64,000 nucleotides of DNA from Argyresthia goedartella (lineage: Eukaryota > Arthropoda > Insecta > Lepidoptera > Argyresthiidae), in NCBI GenBank assembly GCA_949825045.1, contig OX463806.1:45780208-45844207 (forward strand), in the 5' to 3' direction. The position numbers and the translations under genes were made by a program. Below, in pieces: positions 44,740 to 55,265 of this stretch (position 1 is the stretch's first letter; each line of letters opens with the position of its first letter). The notes under the pieces were generated by a model, which saw only the letters and a list, made by a program, of their open reading frames with translations, did not search any database and was not told the origin of the DNA.

Positions 44740-46005
44740 ACTATTGTGAACGCGCATTGGATTAGATACACTCAGATACAGTGTTTAATATTTATGCGTC
44801 GGAAACGCACCGGTTTTTGTTGCGCGAATCGATCGCGAGTAATCGAGACATCACTAAGCGGAAACGGACCGCAGATGTCACTCGTACCGGAACGAGATGT
44901 AAAATTGGAGGTTATCTTCTCTTGGTCTGGTCTCATCGGGAGAATAACATGGCGGCTCGGGCCCCGTGATGGTATTTCGGTGTACCAATTATCATACAGG
45001 CATCGGGCCTGGTCAGAGTGTAAATCTACCTCATAGCGTCGGGCTATTGATTGTAATTAGATTCGCGTCAGCGGCCAAGTGATCCCTGTTGATTGGACAT
45101 CGTCGCATCGGTAGCGGCGACTCCACGGTCACGGCAGGCAGCACGCCGGCGACAGCGTCGGCAGCAACGATAGGTTTCGATTCACTCCATATCCTATCCC
45201 AAACTGTGCCCTTTTCCCGTATTCCCGTCTCGAATCGAGCTTTCGATTTCCTGCCTACGGAGACAAGGTCAGTAACTTTCATCACTTCTTTTCTCTCACG
45301 TGGCAAAGGCACAACCCGTCAGGATTCCACGCCGTTCGGTGAGGCGTGGAATTAATCATACAGCATAATCTTATCAGTATAAGCATGCTTATTTCAGTCC
45401 TTGCGGGAAACGAAATTTGCTTGGTAGCGTGGCCCGGTCATATCCGGATCTGATTTTGGAGGCACGCATAAATTATTCCTATGGGGTCAACGGACGACAG
45501 CGAGCGTTGTGCGCGGAGTCGGGTCGGTTTTCGTTTTGTGTTGAATTCCCGCGGGCGGACGACTATTTAGTAGGTGTTTAGTTTCTTTATGAATGCTTGT
45601 TAATTTTATTGAAATATTTTTGGTTTCCTCATATAAGTTGGTGGGAAAGAATGTTTTATTTTAGTAGATTGAAAGACACATGAAGGATTTGTGGCTGATA
45701 GCCCAAGCCGGGTAGGCAGTGCTTAATTGCCTCTATGGTAGGCCCGCCACTGTTTGTGTCAGTATAATAACGAAGTTAACCACTATGGTCGCCTTTTATA
45801 CCAGTTTCATCGAATGACTGTATCGATGTAAAAACATGTACTGCACCACTAGTTTCGGAAGACTTATATCACAAATCACTCTATATTCAGGGCCGACTTG
45901 GTCCAAATTCATACACTTGAAGAATCAGTTAGGTATAGGCATACCTAGAGTAAGGGTGAATACTCCAGTGTAACTAAAGCCCTGTCTAATATCGACTGGC
46001 CATAC
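44740..46005. other. Unassigned; GC-richer patches
   Basis: Patches at 44800..45340 and 45480..45560 are rich in CG and carry opposing short frames. They could be upstream gag or pol remains of the BEL/Pao element, but I see no diagnostic motif. CCGTTCGGTGAGGCGTGG occurs near 45330. Confidence 0.3.
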
Positions 46006-46007
46006 TC

Positions 46008-46530
46008 TTGGTGGGGGCAGTGAAGATGAAGCCCTTAACACATTTTATCAGATACTTTACGCTATTAGGGACAAACATATTCCCTGGTATAAATCGTCCC
46101 ATGTCAAATTATTTAAAGAAAAATATAAATTTCATAGTAAATTTATACAAAGTATATAATAATTTATCAGATTATAACACATTCTCAAAGCTAAGAGAGA
46201 GTGAGATCAAGGTCGAACAATTTGCTTTCGATACCTACATGACAACATACATACAAACATAGCCAAGTGACCCTAACTAAGACTTTTTGGTCAAACGTCA
46301 AAAGTAATTATAAATCTACATCATTCCCTTGTATTATGAAATATAAAAATAGGACCGCGAACACAGGTGAGTCAATAAGTAACTTATTTTCGACTTATTT
46401 TCATTCTACCTATCTTAGCGTGGCGGGGCATCTTCCGATATGCAACCACCACCCTCTACTTCCTCTTCTGGTATGTCCAACATCTCCTCCATCGAAATCT
46501 TTCCAGCTGAAGTTATAAACTCTGGACCAA
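46008..46530 (+). mobile_element. LINE ORF2 linker fragment (between endonuclease and RT)
   Basis: Several plus-strand frames read as LINE linker sequence: DKHIPWYKSSHVKLFKEKYK, VYNNLSDYNTFSKLRE, KTFWSNVKSNYKSTSFPCIM and SISNLFSTYFHSTYL. Frames change between the blocks and the RT domain itself is absent. Confidence 0.6.
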
Positions 46531-46569
46531 TATAGATCAGGTGGGCCAGATTTTATTCCACATTATTAT

Positions 46570-46875
46570 TTTATTTATTTATTACACCCTCACACACACG
46601 CACTCTCTGTCTCACACACACACACACACAGCCAGATAGATGCCTCAAACCTTATTTGGTTGACTTGTGTCCTTGTTAAGGTAAAAAGTTTTAAACTACT
46701 GAACCGATTTGCATAAATCATAGCTAAGAATTATCGCAGGGAAGTATACTATCATTTACAGAAAACCACATAAAAATCCGTCCACCCGTTTTAGCTCTAG
46801 AGTGCCACAGACAGACAGACACTTCAAACTTTTAACAACCATCTTTTGGTCGTCGGGGGTTAATAAAAATAAAAC
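46570..46875. repeat. Microsatellite and dispersed repeat fragment
   Basis: CA-type runs (CACACACACACACACA at about 46615) are followed by CTGAACCGATTTGCATAAAT and CCACAGACAGACAGACACTT, a block typical of widespread insect repeats. No gene. Confidence 0.45.
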
Positions 46876-46878
46876 AAA

Positions 46879-47145
46879 TGTAGCCCATTAATGTTCCCAC
46901 CGAGAGGCACAGGCCTTTACCCGTATTCGAGTAAGATTGAGTCGTACTCCACTACACTTACGTGCGGGTTGATGGAGGGGTGTCGAGCAGAAGTTATCAA
47001 GCTGTTACCAATTAGGGACTCTGACCCAGCTTTACGAATACTACCGCCAAGTAGCGATAGTAGCCGGGGCTTACAGCTTAAAGTGTCATCCGAAACACGG
47101 ATGATAAATGGCACTTGGAAACGGACACCCATCCAGTATTAGTCT
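46879..47145. repeat. Dispersed repeat C, copy 2
   Basis: TGTAGCCCATTAATGTTCCC, CACCGAGAGGCACAGGCCTT and GTAAGATTGAGTCGTACTCC match the copy at 25122..25203. Sequence continues to GGACACCCATCCAGTATTAG, with an open frame in both strands but no motif. Confidence 0.45.
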
Positions 47146-47357
47146 CTGCCAAATGTTGCTACCCAAACGATCGTTTCCGATGTTTAGAACAAATAAAATC
47201 CGATATAAGTGAACTCACACTTATCCGAGCCGCATGCGTCGATCGATCCGAACCAAACGAAATCCTTTAAAACCTCGCACGCCAACTCGCCGCGTAGATT
47301 CGTTTGAATGCGATGATGATGCGTTTCCAATCTCTACATTAGTTTGCTATTACTTAC

Positions 47358-47554
47358 AGTTGAGTCCCAGGTCGTGGTAGGTAAGTATGGCGGGCCTGGC
47401 GCGGTCGCCCTGCGTCGCCACTACGATGTCGCCGCGGTCCGTGCGCACGCGCACCTCGTTGCATGACGTCACGCCGCTGAGACGCCGGGACGTCGGGAAT
47501 TGGAGCTGGATGTTCTTTAGCTCGATGTCGTCCATGCTGTCGGAGGGGACCGTC
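47358..47554 (-). CDS. MESK2: NDRG/MESK2 upstream exon (partial gene)
   Basis: This 197-bp minus-strand exon encodes the N-terminal region of the same NDRG-family protein. After one base completing the previous codon come 65 codons. They include MDDIELKNIQLQFP, then RVRTDRGDIVVATQGD (the early beta-strands) and RPAILTYHDLGLN, the NDRG hallmark just before the segment in exon 18781..18901. The acceptor is preceded by CCCACCCTTCCAG; the donor GTAAGT begins at 47357. The exon is GC-rich compared with its surroundings, as expected of host coding sequence. The Met at 47536..47534 could be an alternative start, but the frame stays open to the acceptor, so an upstream exon is more likely. The following intron, 18902..47357, is about 28.5 kb and full of transposons. 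Confidence 0.9.
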
Positions 47555-49285
47555 CTGGAAGGGTGGGCTTGTGTTAAACCTTAGCGGTACTTAGTGCATA
47601 AACGTCACAAATAAACCGTTGTATTATCAAGTTTTATTTGTTTAGTTGGATCTATATGGAATCGGCCTAATAGTGTTATAAACAAAGACCTGTGTAATAA
47701 ACACCTCTCCGCTCCGATAAGCATCAGCAAACAGCAAATTTAATTTGGCGAAACCTTCACTGTGACATTGTTGAGACAACTTACTCTCAGAGCTGGGAAC
47801 TAATATATTTATCGGGACACTAAAATATAGACGTTGTTTATCCAATTTAGTAGCTGGGGAAACAATTATACTTATATTCTACATATACGTCGTCGTGTAC
47901 CTATTGAATTGACGTTTAATATTTGGTAATTTATGGAGTTAGTCTTAGATAAATTTGTTCAGTTGCTAATAATTAGCAACAATGTCAACAATCCAAAGTT
48001 ACTTGATTTCTTCGGTACCTCAATAAGCGGCGGAACGACCTCGATGCTATGTAGTAGATGATAGTAACTCATACATAAGTTGCGCTTACAATATTAATTA
48101 GTGAATCACAGTCTTATTCTTATTTCTGAATAATTTAAACTAAATACAGTGCAGTAGATGTTGAAACTCTAGGGAAATCATTAGATTACCAGGCAAACAT
48201 ACAAATGTTTTTCGGTCAAAAGGCGGACTCACAATTGCTCTCAAAAGGTAAAAAGCTCAATATTTAAAGTGCTTTCTTAAAACGGTAGTCGAGTCAAATG
48301 GGACAATGTTCTTTACAACTCTGTGAAAGGATAGCAAACTGTTAACATCCCGCTTTGCATTCTAATTTGGGCTCTTTCTCGCAAACAGAAAATGTTCATG
48401 TTCTTTTCTAAAACAGTACGAGAGACAGCATTTCCAGGGTAATTTCGCATTCAGGCATGCTCGCGACTCGAATCCAGACCTTTTACAGATGGCAGGGACT
48501 GCCCTACATTCTCTTGGCTGAACCAGAACGCACCTCTTATATGTAGGTATACTTTCACACCACAAGTAATGAACATACCTCGACTATATCGATCAAATAA
48601 TATTTGTAGCCCAATGATGTGGTCGATGGGTTTACAATAAAGTCCCCTGTATACGTAGCTACTGACAAGTAACTGATCAGTGACGCGAATCATCTTTTAG
48701 TCACTTCATCAAATAGGACGCCGCACACGGTGTGTACTGGTTGCGGTTCAGTCAGTGTTTATGTGTCAGTTACCCTCCGTTACATGAGTTACCAAACAAT
48801 TTCGTTCCTTTCTAGTAGATCAGTGTGTAATCCATCGACCACATCATTGGTCGCCGTACTTATACACTCCTTGAAGGACAACTATACACCTAAATATGCT
48901 TAAAGACATCTTTTGTTGTACAAGTATGACATGAGGCGGAAGATGCCTGACAGGCGTCTAGTTGGCTTGGTGGAAAAGTACGGGAATGTTTCGCGTTGCG
49001 AAAACAGATATATTTTAGACCTTTCGATTTACCCCGATAATGTGACCGAGGTGTTACACATACTGCTCAGGATATGTGGAGCGAGTAGGTAGAGTATCGA
49101 GGTAGAAACTTCGACAAAGCCGCAGCTTAGAGCTGGAATATTCTGGCAACTATTCACCAGTACCTCCACGCCGCCGGCATTAAACATTTAGTTAGCCACA
49201 GGTCAGTCAGTCATTTATATAAATTAAAAGTAAAAGTAAACGAAATACTGAGTATTTTTTTGTAATATTGCGTAGATAATCAATT
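47555..49285. other. Upstream of the MESK2 exon; no exon recognised
   Basis: On the minus strand this precedes the acceptor at 47555..47556. I saw no open segment with NDRG-like sequence and no clear promoter. The frames present are short and non-descript. Confidence 0.4.
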
Positions 49286-49287
49286 TC

Positions 49288-49372
49288 TTGGCCCCACACC
49301 AGGATACCCTGTTTCGTGGGAACTAGAAACAGCGCACTTACTCACAGCTCGGATTCGAACCCGGGAGAAAGC
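49288..49372 (-). mobile_element. Family-2 SINE fragment
   Basis: The minus strand has CTCCCGGGTTCGAATCCGAG (B-box region) followed by GCTGTTTCTAGTTCCCACGA, AACAGGGTATCCTGG and GTGGGGCCAAG. The A box and the poly-pyrimidine tract between them are shortened. Confidence 0.6.
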
Positions 49373-49782
49373 AGAGTCTGGAACCGCAATGCCTTAGAGT
49401 TCGTCGTCGAATCGAGGAAATACTTAAGGTGTGACTTATTATTGATTATCAACTCTTCTCTCTTCTCTCTATTATTTTCATCGCTCATAAGTCTTGGGCC
49501 TCCGCAGACGGCAAACGTTTTGATCGGCCGAATGTATGGTCTGGATGTGCTGCCATAGCAATTCGGCCGATACCGAATCGTTGTAATGCGAGCACTTGCA
49601 TACATCTTCATACTCATTAAGTGTGTCGACACACCATGGCCTAAAACGCGCGGAAGTTCCGCGGCTGAATTTTTCGTTCTTGAATTGAACCTTACGTGAT
49701 TGACATAGAGCATTGCAGGCGTAATCACGCCAAACTCAGTCGCGTATTCGGCAATGTTGTGTTTTGACCCACCAACTAACAA
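49373..49782 (-). CDS. Unrecognised open frame in probable repeat
   Basis: A 146-codon minus-strand frame starts at 49782 (GVITPAMLYVNHVRFNSRTK; SAAELPRVLGHGVSTHLMS) and runs into the SINE fragment at its end. I recognise no domain. Running into a SINE argues that at least the C-terminus is not a real protein. Confidence 0.15.
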
Positions 49783-49882
49783 TCGGCCGACAAAAAGTCT
49801 GCAGTCCGCGGCGCCCGCGCCGAGCAGGCATTCGTAAACTAGTTTGACGTCATTTGCTATACCATAATGTAGGTGAACACGC

Positions 49883-50112
49883 TGATGCCCGCAACTTCAT
49901 CAGCGTGTTCCTAGGAATTATCATTTACCGAGATATCGTAACCCTCCTTCTGGTGCACTCGTATAAAAAGTATCCTTTAGGTTAATCTAGCTCATAAACT
50001 ATCTCTGTGCTAAATTTCATTCAAATCCGTTCAGCCCTTATAGAGTGTTTAAGGCACAAACAGACAAACATCTAAACAACGCTACTTTCACATTTGTAAT
50101 ATAAGTTGGATG
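49883..50112 (+). repeat. Dispersed repeat E, copy 2
   Basis: GATGCCCGCAACTTCATCAG, GAATTATCATTTACCGAGAT, ACCCTCCTTCTGGTGCACTC and TCTCTGTGCTAAATTTCATT, then AAATCCGTTCAGCCC, ending GTAATATAAGTTGGATG. It matches 31568..31785 with small indels. Confidence 0.6.
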
Positions 50113-50399
50113 TGTATTATTTTGTATAATAAGCTGCCTGACGACTTTAAATGAATCAATAGCGAATCCTTGAAAAACAGTCTGACAAAGTGGATATTAC
50201 AACACTTTTATAGCATTAAAGAATATTAAGATAATAAAACATAAAATTTTATAAAAATTATGACATTTTAAATTATACAAATATTTTGAAAAATATTTAC
50301 ATTAATACTGCCTTTGCTATTTTACCAATTGAAATCTAATAATCTAATAACTACATATAATGATTTTTCATGCTTATACGTAAGCTGAAAACACTGAAC

Positions 50400-50888
50400 A
50401 TATTTTATCTACACACGTATCATAGACCCTCTTTACTGCGTACAAAAACCGCACGTTACGATCAGCATAATGTTAAACTACTTAGTAAAAACACATTTCT
50501 TATCTGAAAAATTATACATTATGACCATAATGTGTAATTTTTCTACATATTATGACATTCAAATTTCGAACGCCGACGCCCGCCTTCTTGCCGCCCCCAG
50601 TTTGTCTGTGAAGTTGGTACTGACATTCAAATTTCGAACGCCGACGCCCGCCTGCGTGAAGTTGGTACTACAGAACAAGCTAAACAACTGCAGAGCCACA
50701 ATGCCGGTCAATCATGCGGTTACTGAACACATAAAAGAGAGCTTATGATATGTGTGTAGATAAACTAGTGTATGTAACTGTACATAATTAGGCATTAAAA
50801 CTCTCGAGTGATATTATTATGAAACGAGCCGAAACTCTCGAGTATTAATGTCCTCCATTATGTAGCAGTCACATAAACTACTATTAAT
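50400..50888 (-). repeat. Unclassified repeat F, inverted copy
   Basis: The reverse complement of the 32926 and 33367 units: TATTTTATCTACACACGTAT start, AAAACCGCACGTTACGATCA, TTCGAACGCCGACGCCCGCC, CTAGTGTATGTAACTGTAC and an end at GCAGTCACATAAACTACTA. A 56-bp segment (TGACATTCAAATTTCGAACG) is locally duplicated at 50566 and 50622. It keeps the CTCGAGAGT block, like unit 1. Confidence 0.8.
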
Positions 50889-50889
50889 G

Positions 50890-52655
50890 TTAAGATCCTA
50901 TAATCTACTGTTGTCTTGCTAATGAAATTCATTTCATTCCATTTGATGGCGAACCTCCTGGCCGCACTATGGCACCATACCGTCTAAATCGCCGGCGTAA
51001 TTGCTCCTTATCGTAACTCGTACGGTGGGGTACAACGCCCCGACCCCCGTTCACTCCCACTCCCACTACTCACTCCCCCCTGTAAGCTCCCATAATTATT
51101 TAGGTATTGAGTGGTGACGCGTAGGATGGATATTCAAAAGCTTTAGTTCATATAAATGTACAATATTAATTTCCACAATGATGAACTTAACATTTTTCTG
51201 ATTTCTAGTCATGGACAAAAAATCAATAAACGATTATCAGTAATGTTTGATGAATGTAGCTTGTTGTTGGCTTTTTGGTAGATTCAGCGTGAAGGGCTGA
51301 CCCACTTATTATAGGTGTGAATGTTTGTGAGTTTGGATGTTTGTTACTCAATAAAACATAAAGGGCTGAACCGATTTGAATGCAAATTCAGCACACAGAT
51401 GATTTTTGAGCATATACCTGGAATACTTTTTGTTCCGGTAGGTATATGATTTTTTTTAAGTCCACGGACTATGCAAAGCTTGTAATTGAACAGATGTTTT
51501 TTTTCTTTTCCGGCCCGCAGAGCAAGGGTATGGTTAAGATTAAGATTAAAACCCAACAAAAGGCCAAACAAAACCTTTAAATAAAATTTCCCGCATACAC
51601 TGACCTTTGCGTCAACAATATCGACTCGAGGGAACTCGTACCTAGACTTGTCCCACGTCATAGAAAAGAACATTCCGAGTTCAAGCCCCTTCCCCCTCTG
51701 CCATACCCCCCTTTTCTTCACCCCTCATTTTCCTGACGGTTGGCGACCTGCCAACCACCTCAGGAGAGCCAGGCCACACAGAGCTTGCATTTTGCAGAAA
51801 TCGTGTTTCTGATTTATTCGAGAGTTCAAATGGGAAGTTAAATATAATTTGGCCTCGATTTTGGATAGAAGAAATAATCTTGACATAGTTTGGTAAATGT
51901 TATGAGGATGATCGCCTTGCAGCCTTCAATTATTGAAAAATATTAACCAAGCCAAAGTGCTCTTAATATTTTTGACTGACTGACTGGCAGTCAACGCACA
52001 TCCCCGAATCATGAAAATTTGTACAGGGGTTCCTCCCCTAATAGAGTATCTACAGAGGAGCACTAAACAGGTATTTTTATTCCTATACGTAAACGGGAAA
52101 GAGAAGTGGCTAAAGCTTGTAACTGAGAAATGAAGCAGCGTTCCTGAGGCTGGTTTTAGAGTCGCGCTGACCATCGGCGCCGACAGCTCAGCGTGTAGCC
52201 TGTCAGCGCTGAGGGTGAGCGTAAAGCCGTATCGTGCTGATCGCGCGCGCGGAGTGTTTCAACACTTTTATCGACATGTCTGTACACGCTGACGGCGTCC
52301 GCTCGGCTCGACACTAAAACGCTAGCTGAAGACACCTATATACAAATACAATAAAACCAATCCCACGGTCGTAAAGTTCAGATACACGCTTCCCACTAGC
52401 CAATGAAATATTAACATTCAAATACACGTTCCCCAAGAATCACTTTTCAGGAAACCTGAAGCTACGGAAGATAAGACAAACTTTTGAGCATCTGGTAGGG
52501 GAACAAATGGGTGCTAGGAAGTACGCATTGTCGTTGAGAAACTTTGTGAAGTAATCTAGCTCAATCTAGGCTATGCTGACTTTAAGCAAGTAATTACTTC
52601 CATCTCATTATGGGAGCTCAATGAGTATGCAATTTATGAAAAACAAACAGCGTCA
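50890..52655. other. No gene; repeat fragments
   Basis: The 51344..51721 minus-strand frame of 125 codons contains AAGGGCTGAACCGATTTGAA-type repeat sequence and is not credible as a gene. A GC-rich stretch at 52170..52320 has no recognisable content. Confidence 0.35.
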
Positions 52656-52657
52656 CG

Positions 52658-52921
52658 ATGACACGAATGGCCGAGTGGGCAGTGACCAGTGACCCTGCCT
52701 ACGAAGCCAAGGGTCCCGGGTTCGAGTCCCGGTGGGGACAAATATTTGTTTGATGAGAACCGATGTTGTACCCTGGTCATGGTAGTTTATCTATCTAAGT
52801 ATAATATTTATCTATATAAGTATGTGTATCGTTGTCTAGTACCCAAGATACAGGGAATCCTAGTTTGGGGCTACATCAATGTGTGTAAATAGTGCAAGGT
52901 ATTATTATCATTATTATTATT
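52658..52921 (+). mobile_element. tRNA-derived SINE, family 1
   Basis: ATGACACGAATGGCCGAGTG (A box; CAGTGAC duplicated just after), CGGGTTCGAGTCCCGGTGG (B box), the body GACAAATATTTGTTTGATGA and GAATCCTAGTTTGGGGCTAC, and an (ATT)n tail. Confidence 0.9.
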
Positions 52922-52956
52922 TCTTATAAGGGGGAGAGAGGCAACTTGCGCCCACT

Positions 52957-53165
52957 TTTATCAACACAGACCTTGCTGTTAAAAAAAATCCTGCTTATTA
53001 ATTATGATAATTAATGTAAGCATAAGTAATTTTTAAAAGAGATCTAAAAATCAATCTGTGGGATTTTCTACGCCCTTCTCTCCCAGTGGTCCAATGTAGA
53101 GAAGCGGCAAAAAAAGACGATTGCTAAGCATATGTAAATGTCTACAGTAATAAAGACATTTGTGA
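52957..53165 (+). repeat. Repeat G (LINE 3' UTR), copy 4
   Basis: ATCAACACAGACCTTGCTGT, TTTTTAAAAGAGATCTAAAA, ATCAATCTGTGGGATTTTCT and CAGTGGTCCAATGTAGAGAA, ending CAGTAATAAAGACATTTGTG. It aligns through its full length with 38490..38740, including the AATAAA signal. Confidence 0.7.
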
Positions 53166-53388
53166 TTTGGATCCAGATATTCAAAACTCTATTTTGCATG
53201 ACAGGGGGCTTGCCCAACCGCGTCAGTTGCGGAGATGTGAAGGTTACGTACAGACACAAACTGGCTGGTTGCATTTGGTTCATCTAGAATGCAAGACACA
53301 ATGAAGAGACGGAATCTTTTAAATTGAATGATCGCTACTCCACGAGTACCTGCATGCAGTCTTGCACTGGCTGTGCGTTTATAAGGGG

Positions 53389-54146
53389 GAGTCCATTAAT
53401 TACGTGAGATGTTTAGAGAGGGGGTGGCAATACTAACCAATTTTTTAATTATTTATGTTATAATAAATATAGCCCATGAATGCCGAGTGGCACGGGCCTA
53501 AATGACGCTGGCTATTTTTTATTTATTGACCGAGCGAAGAGTCCGTTCAGGCTTCGGCAAAAATGCTTTCGTATGTCCGGATGTTATCCTCTATAGGCCT
53601 CATTTATCAACTGGTTCTCGTGAATTTTATTGAGCAGGTTCGATAATTGAATACTTTTTTTGACGAGTTGGTTTTTGGTTTTTTTTCAAAATGGCGGAGA
53701 TTTGGGGGTTTTAAAATTTCGAAAAACCGCTACAGTCCTAACAGCTTGACGGATTTCAACAAATGATGTGTCGTTGGATTTGTAGACACCGTGAGAGTAA
53801 GAGGCTATATAATTTTAGTGAAAAGTCAATAGGTTGGGTTTAAGACCGCAAAATGTAGTTTACAAAGTTATTCGTGCGGCTACTTTCATACTCCATGTGC
53901 ATTCATAAGTTTGTATGTGTTATTAAAAGAAAGTGTCACTCGCGAGGTCTAGAGATCTCAGAGCCACTAGATGTTAAATTGTATCACTGTGATTCTAGAC
54001 TTCGATGGAATCATATAATAATGAAAAAAAAAAACATGGGGTCGCGCCAAATGACTGAATTTGAATGAAATCACCGTTTTTCTGACCACCCCCCGGTCAG
54101 AAAAACGTCAAAAACGCCTCACGTAATCAATGAACGTCCCCTAAAG
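53389..54146. mobile_element. TIR DNA element (about 760 bp), non-autonomous
   Basis: The left end AGTCCATTAATTACGTGAGA faces the right end CTCACGTAATCAATGAACGT, which is inverted, with a G-rich block beside each (GAGAGGGGGTGGC on the left; the right one reads GGGGGGTGGTCAG on the minus strand). Termini of this GTCCAT-AATTACGT type are widespread in animal genomes. There is no transposase. A hairpin CGTTTTTCTGACC...GGTCAGAAAAACG sits at 54073..54105. Confidence 0.55.
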
Positions 54147-54155
54147 ATGGAGTGT

Positions 54156-54296
54156 AGGTACAGAATGGAACTGCTCCGGAATATTAAATGTTATATCCTT
54201 ACAAGAAACCGGCCCAGGAGCGGGAAGTGAGACAGAGGGGAAGAGAGACCTTTGTCCAGCAGTAGGATCATATAGGCTAGTAATAATAATAATATC
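54156..54296 (+). mobile_element. RTE-type LINE 3' tail (short)
   Basis: GGAAGAGAGACCTTTGTCCA, GCAGTAGGATCATATAGGCT and an (AAT)n tail match the typical last codons and tail of insect RTE-like elements (compare GCCTTTGCCCAGCAGTGGGA at 55018). Only about 140 bp remain. Confidence 0.6.
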
Positions 54297-54359
54297 CTTA
54301 AGCACTCACAGACAAAGGGTTAATGGGAAAGACCTACACTTACATTATACAATTGGCCA

Positions 54360-55050
54360 TTGTTTTGTTTGGATATTGTTTTGTTTGCGCCAACCTGGTC
54401 GGAACTTCAACTTATACTCCAAGAACTGAGCACTGCGAGCCTTGAGGTTGGACTGAAGATGAATCGGTCAAAAACCCAACTCATGACCAACGGCGCAAAA
54501 CGTAAGGTAGTGGTCGACATACAATATGTCGACGAGTACATCTACTTGGGACAGACAGTTTCAATGAAGTGAACAGTGAGCTAATGAAGGGCAACCTACC
54601 ATTGACCCTGAAGCGCAAACTCGTCGACATGTGCATCCTGCCCACCCTAACCTACGGCGCACAAACGTGGTCGCTGACCGAACATCAGAAGTCCAAACTC
54701 AAGGTTTGCCAGCGAGCAATGGAGCGCAGTATTCTAGGTGTTAAACGTATAGACCGCATCAGGAACACTATACTGCGCTCCAAAACTGGCATTGTTGACG
54801 TGGGCACGCAGACCGCCAAACTGAAATGGAACTGGGCTGGACATATCTGTCGAATGCATCCGGACAAATGGGCGAAATCAGCCACTGAATGGATGCCTAC
54901 AGACGGATTCCGGCGTAGGGGCAGGCCCAGAAGGAGATGGAAGGATGATCTGGATAGGTTCCTTCCAGGATGGACAGATAAAGCTTCAGATAGAGATGTG
55001 TGGGCTTGAACCGGTGAGGCCTTTGCCCAGCAGTGGGACACCATTTAGGC

Positions 55051-55081
<31 letters not shown>
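54360..55081 (+). mobile_element. RTE-type LINE, 5'-truncated, frameshifted
   Basis: The first frame (54360..54569) has FCLDIVLFAPTWSELQLIL, a decayed FADD motif, then LKMNRSKTQLMTN and VDEYIYLGQTVSM. After a deletion and frame change near 54568, the frame to 55006 reads LVDMCILPTLTYGAQTWSLT, AMERSILGVKRIDRIRN, KLKWNWAGHICRM and GRPRRRWKDDLDRF. The latter are characteristic of RTE-clade C-termini. It ends with a TA dinucleotide tail (55051..55081). Confidence 0.85.
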
Positions 55082-55082
<1 letters not shown>

Positions 55083-55265
55083 TGAAAATATAGACCATTT
55101 TACGAAAATAATTTAAATAATTTTGGGTTTTATTCACCGCGTCTATTTAAAAAACAAAGTTTAAAGTTTACCCGCCAAAAGTAAACGTGACGTCACTAAG
55201 ATGGGAGACATTTCTTTGCCTACCACAAAAAAGTGACAGTCAAGTCAACCAAAGAGTGCTAAGTA

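Noticed and set aside
45031..45355. Opposing ~90-codon frames in a GC-rich patch
   Set aside because: No motif in either strand; could be BEL/Pao upstream sequence, but support is too weak to call.
51344..51721. 125-codon minus-strand frame
   Set aside because: Contains generic dispersed-repeat sequence (AACCGATTTGAATG region) and no domain.
54685..55044. Minus-strand 119-codon frame opposite the RTE fragment
   Set aside because: Shadow of the RTE C-terminal coding frame on the plus strand.
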